NCBI RefSeq assembly: GCF_006546775.1 | Contig: NZ_VICE01000140.1 | Coordinates: 1 to 43,666, forward strand | Direction of reading: 5' to 3' | Origin: Marilutibacter aestuarii | GTDB taxonomy: Bacteria; Pseudomonadota; Gammaproteobacteria; Xanthomonadales; Xanthomonadaceae | DNA: 43,666 nucleotides | Shown: piece by piece, positions 33,655 to 42,659 of the stretch | Numbering within the stretch: the stretch's first letter is position 1 | Layout: each line of letters starts with the position of its first letter | The notes under the pieces: generated by a model | Databases searched by the model: none | Seen by the model: only the letters and a program-made list of their open reading frames with translations | What the model was told of the DNA's origin: nothing | Translations under genes and position numbers: made by a program

Positions 33655-35336
33655 GTGCCGCCGCGCCTGCGTTCCAGGGCGTCCGCCAGGCGATGGCGTG
33701 GTTGCACACCTGGTTCGGCCTCGTGCTCGGTTTCGTCCTGATGGCCGCGTTCTTCTTCGGCGCGCTGTCGGTGTTCGACCGCGAAATCGATCGTTGGTCG
33801 ATTCCCTCGACCCGTTTCGAGCCGCAAGCGATGCCCGCCTTCGACGCGGTGCTGCGGCCGGCCTTCGAGCGCATGCAGCCGGCGCCAGCGGCCGTGGCGG
33901 CGATGGCGCCACGCGTGGATGGCCCCATGCCCGAGCGCTACGACACCGTGGTGAGCTGGAGCGCCTACACCACCCATCGCGATCCGGTGCTCGCCCTCTA
34001 TGCCGGCTACCAGGTGCCCAACGCGAAGGATCCCGAGGAGGCGATCTGGGCCTACGGCACCATCGATCCGCGCGACGGCACGCCCCTGCCGGACGACCGC
34101 CTGAAGATCGGCAGCGGCTTCTTCTACCCGATGCACTACAGCCTGACGCTGGACTGGAAGAACCTCGGGATCTGGATCGTCGGACTGTCCGCGCTGGTGA
34201 TGCTGGCCGCACTCGCCAGCGGCGTGGTCATGCACCGGAGGCTGTTCCGCGAGTGGTTCACCTTCCGCCCGGGCAAGGCCCGGTTGCGCAGCGTGCTGGA
34301 CCTGCACAACCTGACCGGTGTCGTCGCGCTGCCGTTCCACTTCTTCTTTGCCTTCACCGGCCTGCTCATCTTCGCCGCGGCCTACTACTTCCCCGTCGGC
34401 CACACGCAGTTGCATGAGCTGCATGACCTGCACGCGGACCTCGAGGCCCGCCAGACCGGTTTGCCGCACCTGCGCGCCGGCGTGCCCGCGGGGCTGGCCG
34501 ACGTGGACGCCATGGTCGCCGAGGCGCGCCGACGCTGGCAGGCGCGCGGCATGGCCGGTGACGTCGGCTTCCTGGTGCTGCAGCACGTGGGCGACGCCAA
34601 CGGCCATGTCAGCGTCTACCGCGCCGGCACCGACCGCATCGCCCTGGTCGGGCAGGCCATCCACTTCAGGGCCTCGACCGGCGAATTGCTCCACGAGGAT
34701 CCGCCGGCGACGGCGGTGGCCCGGGCCAGCGAATTCCTGACCGGGCTGCACCTGCAGCACTTCCGCCACTGGTTGCTGCGCTGGCTGTATGTGTTCGGCG
34801 GCCTGGCGGGCGCGGTCTGCATCGCCACCGGCTTCGTGTTCTTCGTCGAGAAGCGCAAGCGCCAGCATGCGAAGCAGGGACACCAGGGCGCACGCGTCGT
34901 CGATGCGCTCGCGGTCGCCGCGGTGACGGGCATGCTCCTGGCGACGCTGGCGATCCTCGTCGCCAACCGGCTCTTGCCCGACGACCTGCCGGCGCGCGGC
35001 GACTGGGAACGCCTGGCGTTCTGGGGAAGCTGGTTGCTGGCGCTGCTGCACGCGGGCTGGCGCAGTGCACCGGTCGCGGCGGGGCGCCCGAACCCGGCCT
35101 GGCGCGAGCAATGCCGGGCCGTGGCCGCCCTGGCCATCGCCGCGGTGCTGCTGAACTGGACGGGCACCGGCGACCACCTGCTGCGCACCCTGGGCGCCGG
35201 CTACTGGCCGGTCGCCGGGGTGGACCTCGCCCTGCTGGCCACGGCGCTGCTGGCGACGCTCGCGGGGCGTCGGCTGCAACGTTCCGCCGAGCGTGCCAGC
35301 GAAGCCGTCGCCGGCGGGGAGCCCGCGCGTGTCTGA
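33651..35336 (+). CDS. PepSY-associated transmembrane protein (siderophore-iron reductase-like)
   Basis: A 561-residue inner-membrane protein with PepSY_TM architecture: N-terminal helix AWLHTWFGLVLGFVLMAAFF with an intramembrane-adjacent histidine, a large periplasmic domain (about residues 45-170), a helix near 175-195, DLHNLTGVVALPFHFFFAFTGLLIF with further histidines, a second periplasmic domain, HLQHFRHWLLRWLYVFGGLAG, and three to four C-terminal helices. Repeated histidines near membrane faces suggest heme or metal binding. Related proteins such as FpvG reduce ferric siderophores in the periplasm; the same is inferred here. GTG 33651 overlaps the upstream stop (GTGA). Confidence 0.85.
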   Translation: MSAAAPAFQGVRQAMAWLHTWFGLVLGFVLMAAFFFGALSVFDREIDRWSIPSTRFEPQAMPAFDAVLRPAFERMQPAPAAVAAMAPRVDGPMPERYDTVVSWSAYTTHRDPVLALYAGYQVPNAKDPEEAIWAYGTIDPRDGTPLPDDRLKIGSGFFYPMHYSLTLDWKNLGIWIVGLSALVMLAALASGVVMHRRLFREWFTFRPGKARLRSVLDLHNLTGVVALPFHFFFAFTGLLIFAAAYYFPVGHTQLHELHDLHADLEARQTGLPHLRAGVPAGLADVDAMVAEARRRWQARGMAGDVGFLVLQHVGDANGHVSVYRAGTDRIALVGQAIHFRASTGELLHEDPPATAVARASEFLTGLHLQHFRHWLLRWLYVFGGLAGAVCIATGFVFFVEKRKRQHAKQGHQGARVVDALAVAAVTGMLLATLAILVANRLLPDDLPARGDWERLAFWGSWLLALLHAGWRSAPVAAGRPNPAWREQCRAVAALAIAAVLLNWTGTGDHLLRTLGAGYWPVAGVDLALLATALLATLAGRRLQRSAERASEAVAGGEPARV

Positions 35337-35715
35337 GTGCTTGCTGGCGCTTGCCTTGTCGGCCTGTGTGGTCGGCATGGGCTGGTTGGCCCTGGCGATG
35401 GACGTGCACGCGCGCCAGGCGTGGGGCCGACCCGCCGGCGCGAAGGCGGCGCGCACGCTGCGGGCGATGGGCACCACGGCGCTGGTGCTCGCGCTCGTCC
35501 TTTGCCTGCAGGTGGACCACGCCACGATGGCGGTGCTGGTCTGGGTGATGGCGCTTGCCGTCGGGGCCGTCTCGGTCGCGATGGTGCTGGCCTGGCGCGC
35601 CCGGTGGCTGGGCCTGCTGGCGCCCTGGACCGGTCGGGACGCCCGGAAGGAAGCGCCGGCGTCGACTCCCGACGGGCATCGCGACCCGGACAACGCCACG
35701 CGCCGGAATCGATAG
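35329..35715 (+). CDS. DUF3325 small membrane protein
   Basis: A 128-residue protein with three hydrophobic segments (residues ~4-22, 44-62, 67-90) separated by WLALAMDVHARQ, a pattern of the DUF3325 family found in siderophore-receptor operons. The last ~35 residues are polar. The GTG at 35329 overlaps the end of the PepSY gene by eight bases; an ATG 36 bases upstream would give a longer, less likely N-terminus. Function unknown. Confidence 0.75.
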   Translation: MSECLLALALSACVVGMGWLALAMDVHARQAWGRPAGAKAARTLRAMGTTALVLALVLCLQVDHATMAVLVWVMALAVGAVSVAMVLAWRARWLGLLAPWTGRDARKEAPASTPDGHRDPDNATRRNR

Positions 35716-35803
35716 GCACGCGGCCGCGCCCTCGCGCTCCGGAGGTAGGCCACGACTGCGACCGCTCCGACATCGTCGACGACCGCCTCACATCCACGCG
35801 TGC

Positions 35804-35809
35804 TAGCAT
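35804..35809 (+). promoter_or_regulatory. Extended -10 element before the riboswitch
   Basis: TGCTAGCAT contains an extended -10 (TGc) with TAGCAT at 35804-35809. It would start transcription near 35816, exactly where the riboswitch begins. No clear -35 is present, as is usual for extended -10 promoters. Confidence 0.5.
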
Positions 35810-35813
35810 CGCG

Positions 35814-35939
35814 CGCTGAAGGGGAGTAGCTCCCAATCGCTGTCGCCGTCATTACGAGCCTTTCCGGCTCCGGTGCAGCAGCAAGCCCGTCATCGCTGGC
35901 GGGTCTGCGAGCAAGACCTTCGCCGTACCACGGCGAAGG
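35814..35939 (+). ncRNA. yybP-ykoY (Mn2+) riboswitch
   Basis: The two conserved blocks of this riboswitch class are present: GAAGGGGAGTAGC at 35818-35830 and GCGAGCAAGACCTTCGCC at 35907-35924, about 80 bases apart and with stems between them. These riboswitches bind Mn2+ and act before metal-efflux genes. CCTTC (35917-35921) can pair either with GAAGG of the first block (closing stem P1) or within a 9-bp hairpin (35917-35925 with 35931-35939), a plausible switch. No T run follows, so the mode of control (termination, Rho or translation) is open. Confidence 0.88.
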
Positions 35940-36032
35940 CATGCCCGTTCGATGCCTCTGTCCCTGGCCCACCCTGCAGCGCGACCTGCGTGTCGCGCCC
36001 GGGATCCGTGCAGTCAAACGAAGAGCCCGTCC

Positions 36033-36806
36033 ATGGAAGCCCTCGCCAACCCCGAAATCTGGATCGCACTTGCCACGCTGACCGCGCTCGAGCTCGTGCT
36101 CGGCATCGACAACATCATCTTCATCTCGATCCTGGCGGGCAAACTGCCACCCGAGCGGCGCGATACCGCCCGGCGCGTGGGCATCGCCCTGGCGGCCGTG
36201 ACCCGGCTGTGCCTGTTGTTCGCGATCGCCTGGATCATTGGATTGACCGCGCCCTTGTTCACCCTTTGGGGCCATGCCTTTTCCTGGCGGGACCTGATCC
36301 TGATCGGCGGTGGCCTGTTCCTGATCGGCAAGGCGACGCACGAGATCCACCAGAAACTGGAGGGAGCGACCGAGCACGTCAGCGTCGGAGCGGCGACCGC
36401 CACCTTCGGTGGCGTGATCGCGCAGATCATGGTGCTCGACATCGTGTTCTCGCTGGATTCGATCATCACCGCGGTGGGCATGGTCGACGAGCGTTGGGTC
36501 ATGGTGACCGCCATCCTGATCTCGATCGCATTCATGCTGATGTTCGCCAAGCCGATCGGCGACTTCGTCGAGCGGCATCCCACGGTCAAGGTGCTGGCAT
36601 TGAGCTTCCTGATCATGATCGGCCTGGTGTTGATCGCCGATGGCTTCGGGCAGCACATCCCGAAGGGCTACATCTATGCCGCGATGGCGTTCTCGGTGTT
36701 CGTGGAGTTGATCAACCTCTGGATCCGCAAGCGCTCGGCTCGCAAGGTCGCGCCCGTCGAGCTGCACGAGAAATACTCCGACCGGCCACGAGCGAGCGAC
36801 GCTTGA
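36033..36806 (+). CDS. TerC family membrane protein
   Basis: A 257-residue integral membrane protein with seven helices. The acidic intramembrane motifs ELVLGIDNIIFISI (near residue 20) and DIVFSLDSIITAVG (near residue 140) define TerC. Together with the yybP-ykoY riboswitch ahead of it, the family link to Mn2+ export or to loading Mn into exported enzymes fits well; E. coli alx has the same arrangement. ATG 36033 is chosen because the upstream part of the frame lies in the leader; it has no strong ribosome binding site in the usual place, so translation may be controlled. A hairpin follows eight bases after the stop. Confidence 0.9.
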   Translation: MEALANPEIWIALATLTALELVLGIDNIIFISILAGKLPPERRDTARRVGIALAAVTRLCLLFAIAWIIGLTAPLFTLWGHAFSWRDLILIGGGLFLIGKATHEIHQKLEGATEHVSVGAATATFGGVIAQIMVLDIVFSLDSIITAVGMVDERWVMVTAILISIAFMLMFAKPIGDFVERHPTVKVLALSFLIMIGLVLIADGFGQHIPKGYIYAAMAFSVFVELINLWIRKRSARKVAPVELHEKYSDRPRASDA

Positions 36807-36813
36807 AGTCTGG

Positions 36814-36844
36814 ACACCCCGGCAGGCCTTGTCTGCCGGGGTGT
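36814..36844 (+). terminator. Terminator-like hairpin after terC
   Basis: A perfect 12-bp stem (ACACCCCGGCAG / CTGCCGGGGTGT) with a 7-nt loop, starting eight bases after the terC stop. T-rich tail is missing, so efficiency is uncertain. Confidence 0.7.
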
Positions 36845-37126
36845 CGTGCTCGGGGCGACGACTGCGGCCGTCCCGAAGGTGCCGTCATTCGATCGGCGCC
36901 CATGCCCGTGGCCTTCACCTGGCGGCGTACTCCGTGAACGCCAGCCCCACCGATGGCGTGGTCCTCCGCGCAAATGTGACGCGGACGCGGGTTTGGAACG
37001 ATTCCATCACCCCTTGTTTACCGCGTCGTCGTGAGTCTCGGGCACAGAGGATGAAACGGCGCGCATCGAGCGTGCTCCGTGGCCTCTGGAGCGGACACGC
37101 CGTCCGCGCAACCCTGGAGAATCCTG
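36845..37126. other. Gap before EF-hand lipoprotein, with ECF-type promoter candidate
   Basis: About 280 bases with no supported gene. GGAAC at 36995-36999 followed after 16 bases by GTT (37016-37018) has the form of some ECF-sigma promoters; GGAA is also part of an inverted repeat TGGAA-CGA-TTCCA. It is a candidate only. Confidence 0.3.
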
Positions 37127-37522
37127 ATGAACACCCGATCAAAACTGCTTCTTGCCATGCTGGTCCCGGGCATGGCCCTGCTGTCGGCGTGTACGCCGGA
37201 CACCGACACCGAAGCCGACGTCATGGCGCCCGACGCCGTATCCGAGGCCGACACGATGGCGCCGCCGCCGGTCACCGACGCCACGGAACCGGTCCCGGGT
37301 GACATGACGCCGGCGGACGGCATGGATGCGCCGCCGCCCATGGAGAAAAGCTTCGCCGAGCTGGACGCGAACATGGATGGCGGCGTGACCCAGGACGAGC
37401 TGGCGCCGACGGACATGCTGTACGAGCACTTCCCGGTCGCCGATGCTGATGGCGACGGCACGCTGACGGAAGCGGAGATCACCCAGCACCGTTCGGACAT
37501 GGCCGCGCCCGAGGCGCAGTAA
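37127..37522 (+). CDS. EF-hand lipoprotein
   Basis: A 131-residue predicted lipoprotein (lipobox LLSAC, Cys22) with an acidic, proline/methionine-rich linker and two EF-hand loops: DANMDGGVTQDE and DADGDGTLTEAE. The second loop is canonical; the first has Met at position 4 but keeps Asp1, Asp5 and Glu12, so calcium binding is likely for at least one. It probably acts in the periplasm or on the inner face of the outer membrane. Role unknown. Start ATG 37127 follows CTGGAGA at 7-8 bases. Regulation might involve the GGAAC-16-GTT element upstream. Confidence 0.82.
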   Translation: MNTRSKLLLAMLVPGMALLSACTPDTDTEADVMAPDAVSEADTMAPPPVTDATEPVPGDMTPADGMDAPPPMEKSFAELDANMDGGVTQDELAPTDMLYEHFPVADADGDGTLTEAEITQHRSDMAAPEAQ

Positions 37523-37640
37523 AGCCGCAGCCCCGCAGCCCCGTGCAGGCTGCGGTACGGGGCCCGGGGCCGCCCCGGTGGGCCGCACGCGCCGCAGGCC
37601 CTCGCGCGGAGGTCGACGGCGAGCCCCGCGGCCCATGGCG

Positions 37641-38018
37641 TCAGACGGGCTGGATGATCGCCAGGATGTTGCCTTCGCTGTCCTTGAACCAGGCCGCGCG
37701 GGCGCCGCCGCCGCTGCCGATCTCGCCCTCCCACTCCATGTCGGGCATGTCGTAGTGCTCGAAGCGCACGCCGCGCTGTTTGAGCGCTGCAACCTCGCGC
37801 TCGATGTCGTCGACTTCCCAGAATGCCTGGCTCGCGAGCGAGGTGCCGGCATTGCCGGTCGGATACAGGAACGCGGAGGTCCCGCCGCCGAAGACGTAGG
37901 TGACGCCCCCTTCCAGCTCGGCGCCCGGTACGAGGCCGAGGACCTGCTCGTAGAAGTGCCGTGCACGCGCGACATCGCGGGCGGGGAGATATGCGTGGAT
38001 GGGATGGTCCTGGAGCAT
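37641..38018 (-). CDS. VOC (glyoxalase/bleomycin resistance) family protein
   Basis: A 125-residue single-unit VOC protein with paired beta-alpha-beta-beta-beta modules: HPIHAYLPARDVARARHFYE at the start, FWEVDDIEREVAALKQRGV in the middle and AWFKDSEGNILAIIQ at the end. Metal-binding positions typical of the fold (His8 near the start, Glu in the middle) are plausible, but the substrate cannot be told. ATG 38018 is preceded by AGGAG at six bases. It is a stand-alone gene in opposite orientation to the EF-hand gene. Confidence 0.85.
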   Translation of the reverse strand: MLQDHPIHAYLPARDVARARHFYEQVLGLVPGAELEGGVTYVFGGGTSAFLYPTGNAGTSLASQAFWEVDDIEREVAALKQRGVRFEHYDMPDMEWEGEIGSGGGARAAWFKDSEGNILAIIQPV

Positions 38019-38416
38019 GGTGTTCTCCTGTCGAGGCCGGCGCGCGGTCGCGGCTCACGCGACCGATCGCGGCCGGCATGGGGTCGACGATCCTGCGCAT
38101 GCGGATTCGACAGCTGGTCCACGTCCGCATGCATCGGGCCGGACGCCATTTGCCGCACTGTCGAACGGGCACCCCACGATGCCAGGGGCACCCGTCCCCG
38201 TGGTTGATCCCAGGGAACACAAGGGGCCATCGAAGGACCTGGCGCGCCCGGCAAGGCGCGAGGACGCCGACTTCCGGTCAGGAACGGACGATCGGTCGAC
38301 GCTGCAGCGCCCGCCTGCAGCCGGCGGCACCGCCCATCGGACACAGCGGCCCGTGACGGCGAATCGCGACGCGTCCGGCCTGGAATGCGCGGAGCGATTC
38401 CAGGCCGGGCGTGGGC
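38019..38416. other. Gap between VOC gene and katE
   Basis: About 400 bases. It holds the katE terminator (38375-38408) and presumably the VOC promoter. I see no gene, hairpin repeat or recognisable operator otherwise. Confidence 0.5.
38375..38408 (-). terminator. Terminator-like hairpin after katE
   Basis: A perfect 12-bp stem (CCGGCCTGGAAT / ATTCCAGGCCGG) with a 10-nt loop, nine bases beyond the katE stop on the minus strand. No T run is seen. Confidence 0.65.
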
Positions 38417-40516
38417 TTACCCCTGTTTGGCGCTGCGCTTCCAGAAGCGGCCCTTGGCCGCGTCGACGAAGCCCGCGACATCCGCCGGCTCGACGACGCC
38501 CGCATCGGCCTTGATCTTCGCGGCCGCGAACAGGTGCTTGCGGGTCCCGCCGCATGCGGCGATGGCCTTGAGGTGGTTGAAGGCATCGCGGAACCAGTCC
38601 ACCGCACCCGGATCACGGGCCAGGCGCGCGGCCTCGTCGGGGTCGAGGACGCTGGCGACCGCGTCGAACATCGCCGAGGGCGTGCCCGCCAGTTGGGCAT
38701 CGGCGTCCATGGCCTTGCCGTCGGCAAGGCGGATGCGCAGTTTCGGCGCGACCACGGTGACGTGCGCGCCGGCCTTCTCGACGCCGCGCTTGAGCGCCTT
38801 GAGTTGCGCGCGGTCACTGCCCTCGGCCACCAGGATCGCGATCGAACGGCCCTTCAGGGTGTCCTTCATGCGATCGATGATGCGCAGGGCGGGGGACGGT
38901 TCCAGGTCGAGGATGGGCGCCGCCGGATCGGGCGCGGCCGGCAGCGCGTCCATGCCAAGGCCATCGGCGACGCGTTGCGCCAGCGCCTCGTCGACGTGGC
39001 GGAGGTGGCCGACGATCGCCTCGCGCACGTGCGGCGTGCCGACCTTCGACAGTTCGAAGGTATAGGCCGCCGCCATGTGGTCCTGCTCGATGGCGCTCTG
39101 GCTGCGGTAGAACATCCGCGCCTGGCTGTAGTGGTCGGCGAAGCTGGCCGGCCGCACGCGTCCCTTGCGGGCATCGTCCGGTGCGCGTTCGGCGAACGAG
39201 CGGAAGCCGCGCGCCTCGCTGGCCCTCGGGCCCTCCGGGTCGAGGCTTTGCGGCTCGTAGGCGACGCGGCCGCGAGGGACTTCCATCTGCATGTGGCCAT
39301 CGCGCTGGTGGTGCGCGAAGGGGCACTTGGGCGCGTTGACCGGGATCTGGTGGAAGTTGGGGCCGCCCAACCGCTTGAGCTGGGTGTCGAGATAGGAGAA
39401 CAGGCGGCCCTGCAGCAGCGGGTCGTTGCTGAAATCGATGCCGGGCACGACGTTGGCCGGGCAGTAGGCCACCTGCTCGGTCTCGGCGAACACGTTGTCG
39501 GGGTTACGGTCGAGCACCATGCGCCCGATGACGGTGAGCGGCACGATTTCCTCGGGGATGAGCTTGGTCGGGTCGAGGTGGTCGAACGGGAAGCGCTCGG
39601 CGTCCTCCTCGGTGAACAACTGCACGGCCAGTTCCCATTCCGGGAAGTCGCCGCGGTCGATGGCTTCCCACAGGTCGCGGCGGTGGAAGTCGTTGTCGGC
39701 GGCCTGCAGCTTCAGCGCCTCGTCCCACAGGGTGGATTGCAGGCCCAGCTTCGGTCGCCAGTGGAACTTGACGAAGGTCGAGCCGCCCTCGGCGTCGACC
39801 AGCCGGAAGGAATGGATGCCGAAGCCCTCGATCATCCGCAGGCTGCGCGGGATGGCGCGGTCGCTCATCGCCCAGGCGACCATGTGCATGCTCTCGGGCA
39901 TCAGCGAGACGAAGTCCCAGAACGTGTCGTGCGCGCTGCCGGCCTGCGGCCAGCCGCGGTCGGGCTCCATCTTCACCGCATGGATGAGGTCGGGGAACTT
40001 CATCGCGTCCTGGATGAAGAACACCGGGATGTTGTTGCCGACCAGGTCCCAGTTGCCTTCGTCGGTGTAGAACTTCACCGCGAAGCCGCGCACGTCGCGC
40101 GGCGTGTCGACCGAGCCCGCGCCGCCGGCGACGGTGGAGAAGCGGCAGAACACCGGCGTGCGCTTGCCCTTCTCGGTCAGCACCTTGGCGGTGGTGTGCT
40201 TCGACAACGAGCGCGTCAGCTCGAAGTAGCCGTGGGCCGCGCTGCCGCGCGCATGCACGATGCGTTCGGGAATGCGTTCATGGTCGAAGTGGGTGATCTT
40301 CTCGCGGAGGATGAAGTCCTCCAGCAGGCCGGGGCCGCGCGGCGAGGCACGCAGCGAGTTCTGGTTGTCGGGGACCGGGATGCCCTGGGCGGTGGTCATC
40401 GTCGGATGCGCGCCACCGGCCTGGTGCTGCGGTTCGCCGCCGATGCCGCGTCGCGGCGCGTCCTTGCGTCCGGCCGTGGACCGTGGGGCGGGGGCGGGCT
40501 TCTTGCGGCTGGCCAT
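38417..40516 (-). CDS. katE: Large-subunit catalase HPII
   Basis: A 699-residue clade-2 catalase that breaks down hydrogen peroxide. The core shows the catalytic His88 in RIVHARG, the distal asparagine in WDLVGNN, and the proximal heme tyrosine in RLFSYLDTQ. The C-terminal ~170 residues (from about [17 protein letters not shown]) form the DJ-1/PfpI-like domain of KatE. A lysine/proline-rich N-terminal extension ([12 protein letters not shown]) precedes the core. ATG 40516 has GGAG six bases upstream. It is divergent from the cardiolipin-synthase-like gene, with ~230 bases between; I saw no clear OxyR or sigma-S site. Confidence 0.95.
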   Translation of the reverse strand: MASRKKPAPAPRSTAGRKDAPRRGIGGEPQHQAGGAHPTMTTAQGIPVPDNQNSLRASPRGPGLLEDFILREKITHFDHERIPERIVHARGSAAHGYFELTRSLSKHTTAKVLTEKGKRTPVFCRFSTVAGGAGSVDTPRDVRGFAVKFYTDEGNWDLVGNNIPVFFIQDAMKFPDLIHAVKMEPDRGWPQAGSAHDTFWDFVSLMPESMHMVAWAMSDRAIPRSLRMIEGFGIHSFRLVDAEGGSTFVKFHWRPKLGLQSTLWDEALKLQAADNDFHRRDLWEAIDRGDFPEWELAVQLFTEEDAERFPFDHLDPTKLIPEEIVPLTVIGRMVLDRNPDNVFAETEQVAYCPANVVPGIDFSNDPLLQGRLFSYLDTQLKRLGGPNFHQIPVNAPKCPFAHHQRDGHMQMEVPRGRVAYEPQSLDPEGPRASEARGFRSFAERAPDDARKGRVRPASFADHYSQARMFYRSQSAIEQDHMAAAYTFELSKVGTPHVREAIVGHLRHVDEALAQRVADGLGMDALPAAPDPAAPILDLEPSPALRIIDRMKDTLKGRSIAILVAEGSDRAQLKALKRGVEKAGAHVTVVAPKLRIRLADGKAMDADAQLAGTPSAMFDAVASVLDPDEAARLARDPGAVDWFRDAFNHLKAIAACGGTRKHLFAAAKIKADAGVVEPADVAGFVDAAKGRFWKRSAKQG

Positions 40517-40748
40517 GCGAACTCCATTGCGGGGGGCGGGCGAGGAGTGTCGCGTGCCGCGAGTGAAGGCCTTGGGGTGGCGGCGTGAATGCGTAGGGCC
40601 GGCGTTCATTCGCGCCTGCCGCGCGCGCCCCGGCGACACCTGGGCGATACCTGCCCGGCAGCACCCCCTGGCGCGGTTCACGTCCGCACCACGCCCGACC
40701 GTCGATGCTCGAGCGCTCGCCCGCGCCTCGTGGCCGGCCCGCAACGCC

Positions 40749-41999
40749 ATGGGTGAGTTCCCGATCGCCCCGACCGGAGCACGCCACCGGATGATCTTCT
40801 CCGCCCCCGACAAGCAGGTCCGCTACACGCTCGCGCACCAGTGTCCCGTGGAATCGCCGCAGTTCCTGCGCGAGATGGGCGTCATGCTCGGCCCCGCCAT
40901 CCTCCCCGGCAACCGCGTGGTGGCGCTCCGCAACGGCGCGGAGATCTTCCCCGCGATGCTGGAGGCCATCCGCAGTGCCCGCACGACGATCACGTTCGAG
41001 ACCTACATCTACTGGTCGGGCGAGATCGGCCGGGTGTTCGCCGAGGCGCTTTCAGAGCGCGCGCGGGCGGGGGTCAGGGTACACATGCTGATCGACTGGG
41101 TGGGCAGCGCCAAGATGGACCAGGCCCTGCTCGAGCGCATGGAAGCCGCGGGCGTCCACCTGGTCCGCTACCGGCCGCTGAACTGGTACAACTTCGGCCG
41201 CATGAACAACCGCACCCACCGCAAGCTGCTGGTGGTGGACGGCAGGTTGGGCTTTACCGGCGGCGTCGGGATAGCGGATCCGTGGGAAGGCGACGCGCAG
41301 GACCCGGAGCACTGGCGCGACATGCATTTCCGCGTGGAGGGCCCGGTCGTCGCGCAGATGCAGACCGCCTTCAACGACAACTGGATCAAGACCACCGGCC
41401 AGGTGCTCAACGGCGAGGACTTCTTCCCCGAACTGCATCCCCTCGGCGATACCCACGCGCACCTGTTCGTTGCCTCGCCGGCCGGGGGCGCGGAGAGCAT
41501 GCACATCATGTACCTGATGGCGATTGCCGCCGCCGAGCACAGCATCGACCTCCAGGCGGCCTACTTCGTCCCTGACCCGCTGGCCGTCGAGGCCATCGTC
41601 GCGGCGCGCGCGCGCGGGGTGCGCGTGCGCATCACGGTGCCGGGCGAACATATCGACTCGAAGGTCGTGCGCATCGCGTCCAGGGCCGCCTGGGGCGAAC
41701 TGCTGCTGGCCGGCGTGGAGATCCACGAATACCGGCCGACGATGTTCCACAACAAGATGCTCATCGTCGATCGTGCCCTGGTGTCGGTGGGTTCGACCAA
41801 TTTCGACATGCGTTCCTTCCGCCTCAACGACGAGGCCAACCTCAACCTCTACGACACGGCGTTCGCCGAGGCGATGACGGCGGTCTACGAGGCCGACCTC
41901 GAACGCACCCGGGCCTACACCCACGACGCCTGGCGACGTCGTCCGTTGCGGCAGAAATTCATGGAGAAGGTGGTGCGGCCGTTCAAGTCGCAACTCTAG
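40749..41999 (+). CDS. Cardiolipin synthase-like phospholipase D family protein
   Basis: A 416-residue enzyme with two HKD motifs: His157-Lys159-Asp164 ([10 protein letters not shown]) and His334-Lys336-Asp341 ([10 protein letters not shown]), each followed by the usual GG or GSTNFD. It lacks the N-terminal membrane helices of ClsA and so looks ClsB-like; it probably forms cardiolipin or other phospholipids at the membrane, but other phosphatidyl transfers are possible. Start is uncertain: ATG 40749 or ATG 40791 (GGAG 12 bases upstream) both fit. The N-terminal region [20 protein letters not shown] is typical for this subgroup. Confidence 0.86.
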   Translation: MGEFPIAPTGARHRMIFSAPDKQVRYTLAHQCPVESPQFLREMGVMLGPAILPGNRVVALRNGAEIFPAMLEAIRSARTTITFETYIYWSGEIGRVFAEALSERARAGVRVHMLIDWVGSAKMDQALLERMEAAGVHLVRYRPLNWYNFGRMNNRTHRKLLVVDGRLGFTGGVGIADPWEGDAQDPEHWRDMHFRVEGPVVAQMQTAFNDNWIKTTGQVLNGEDFFPELHPLGDTHAHLFVASPAGGAESMHIMYLMAIAAAEHSIDLQAAYFVPDPLAVEAIVAARARGVRVRITVPGEHIDSKVVRIASRAAWGELLLAGVEIHEYRPTMFHNKMLIVDRALVSVGSTNFDMRSFRLNDEANLNLYDTAFAEAMTAVYEADLERTRAYTHDAWRRRPLRQKFMEKVVRPFKSQL

Positions 42000-42077
42000 G
42001 CCCCGCCGCGCGCGGAAGGCGTGCGACCGGACGGGCGCGAGGCGTATGCTGGAGGCCGGCCTCCGGAGAGCGTGGAC

Positions 42078-42557
42078 ATGCGTGGATCGGGTATTCGATG
42101 GGTGCTGGCGATGTCGCTCGTCATGGCCGGGGCCGCGCTGGCCACAGGGCCGGCTCCGCCACCCGTGCCGCCGGGCCATGACGCCGTCCTTGCCGAAAAG
42201 CTGGGTGCCGACGAGTACGGCATGCGGCGCTATGTGCTGGTGATCCTGAAGTCCAGCGACACCCCGGTGGCCGCGGGCGCTTCGCGCGACGCGATGTTCA
42301 AGGGACATTTCGCCAACATGAAGCGCCTCGCCGACGCGGGCACCCTGGTCCTGGCCGGCCCATTGGACGGCGTCGATGGCTGGCGTGGCCTGTTCGTCCT
42401 CGCGGTCGAGGACGTCGAGGCGGCGAAGGCGATCGTCGCCACCGATCCGGTGGTCGCCCAGGGCGAGATGGTGCCCGAGTTCCACGCGTATTACGGATCG
42501 GCCGCGCTGATGGGCGTCAACGAGGTGCACGCGCGCATCGCGCGCACGAATCCCTGA
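42078..42557 (+). CDS. YciI-like protein with a signal peptide
   Basis: A 159-residue protein. The first ~25 residues (MRGSGIRWVLAMSLVMAGAA then LATGPAPP) look like a Sec signal peptide. The body matches the YCII fold: RYVLVILKSSD, the HFANMKRLADAGTLVLAGPLDG segment with the conserved His, and VEDVEAAKAIVATDPVVAQGE, then FHAYYGS. YciI proteins are normally cytosolic and of poorly known function; here an exported version is predicted. ATG 42078 has GGAGAG eight bases upstream. An in-frame ATG at 42021 would bury the signal, so I prefer 42078. Confidence 0.82.
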   Translation: MRGSGIRWVLAMSLVMAGAALATGPAPPPVPPGHDAVLAEKLGADEYGMRRYVLVILKSSDTPVAAGASRDAMFKGHFANMKRLADAGTLVLAGPLDGVDGWRGLFVLAVEDVEAAKAIVATDPVVAQGEMVPEFHAYYGSAALMGVNEVHARIARTNP

Positions 42558-42659
42558 GCGCGGGGCGACGGGCATCCGCGGCCCGGTAGCGACCGCGTGA
42601 AGCCCGGCGAGCCGGTCGCCGGTTAGGCTGGCGATCTCCTGGAACGCGTAGGCCTGGCC

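Noticed and set aside
33423-36767. 1114-codon minus-strand frame over the PepSY, DUF3325 and terC genes
   Set aside because: It runs across three well-supported plus-strand genes and the riboswitch, and its sequence is low-complexity His/Gln/Arg-rich.
38055-38555. Minus-strand frame between the VOC gene and katE
   Set aside because: It overlaps the katE terminator and the katE 3' end in another frame, with no start signal or domain.
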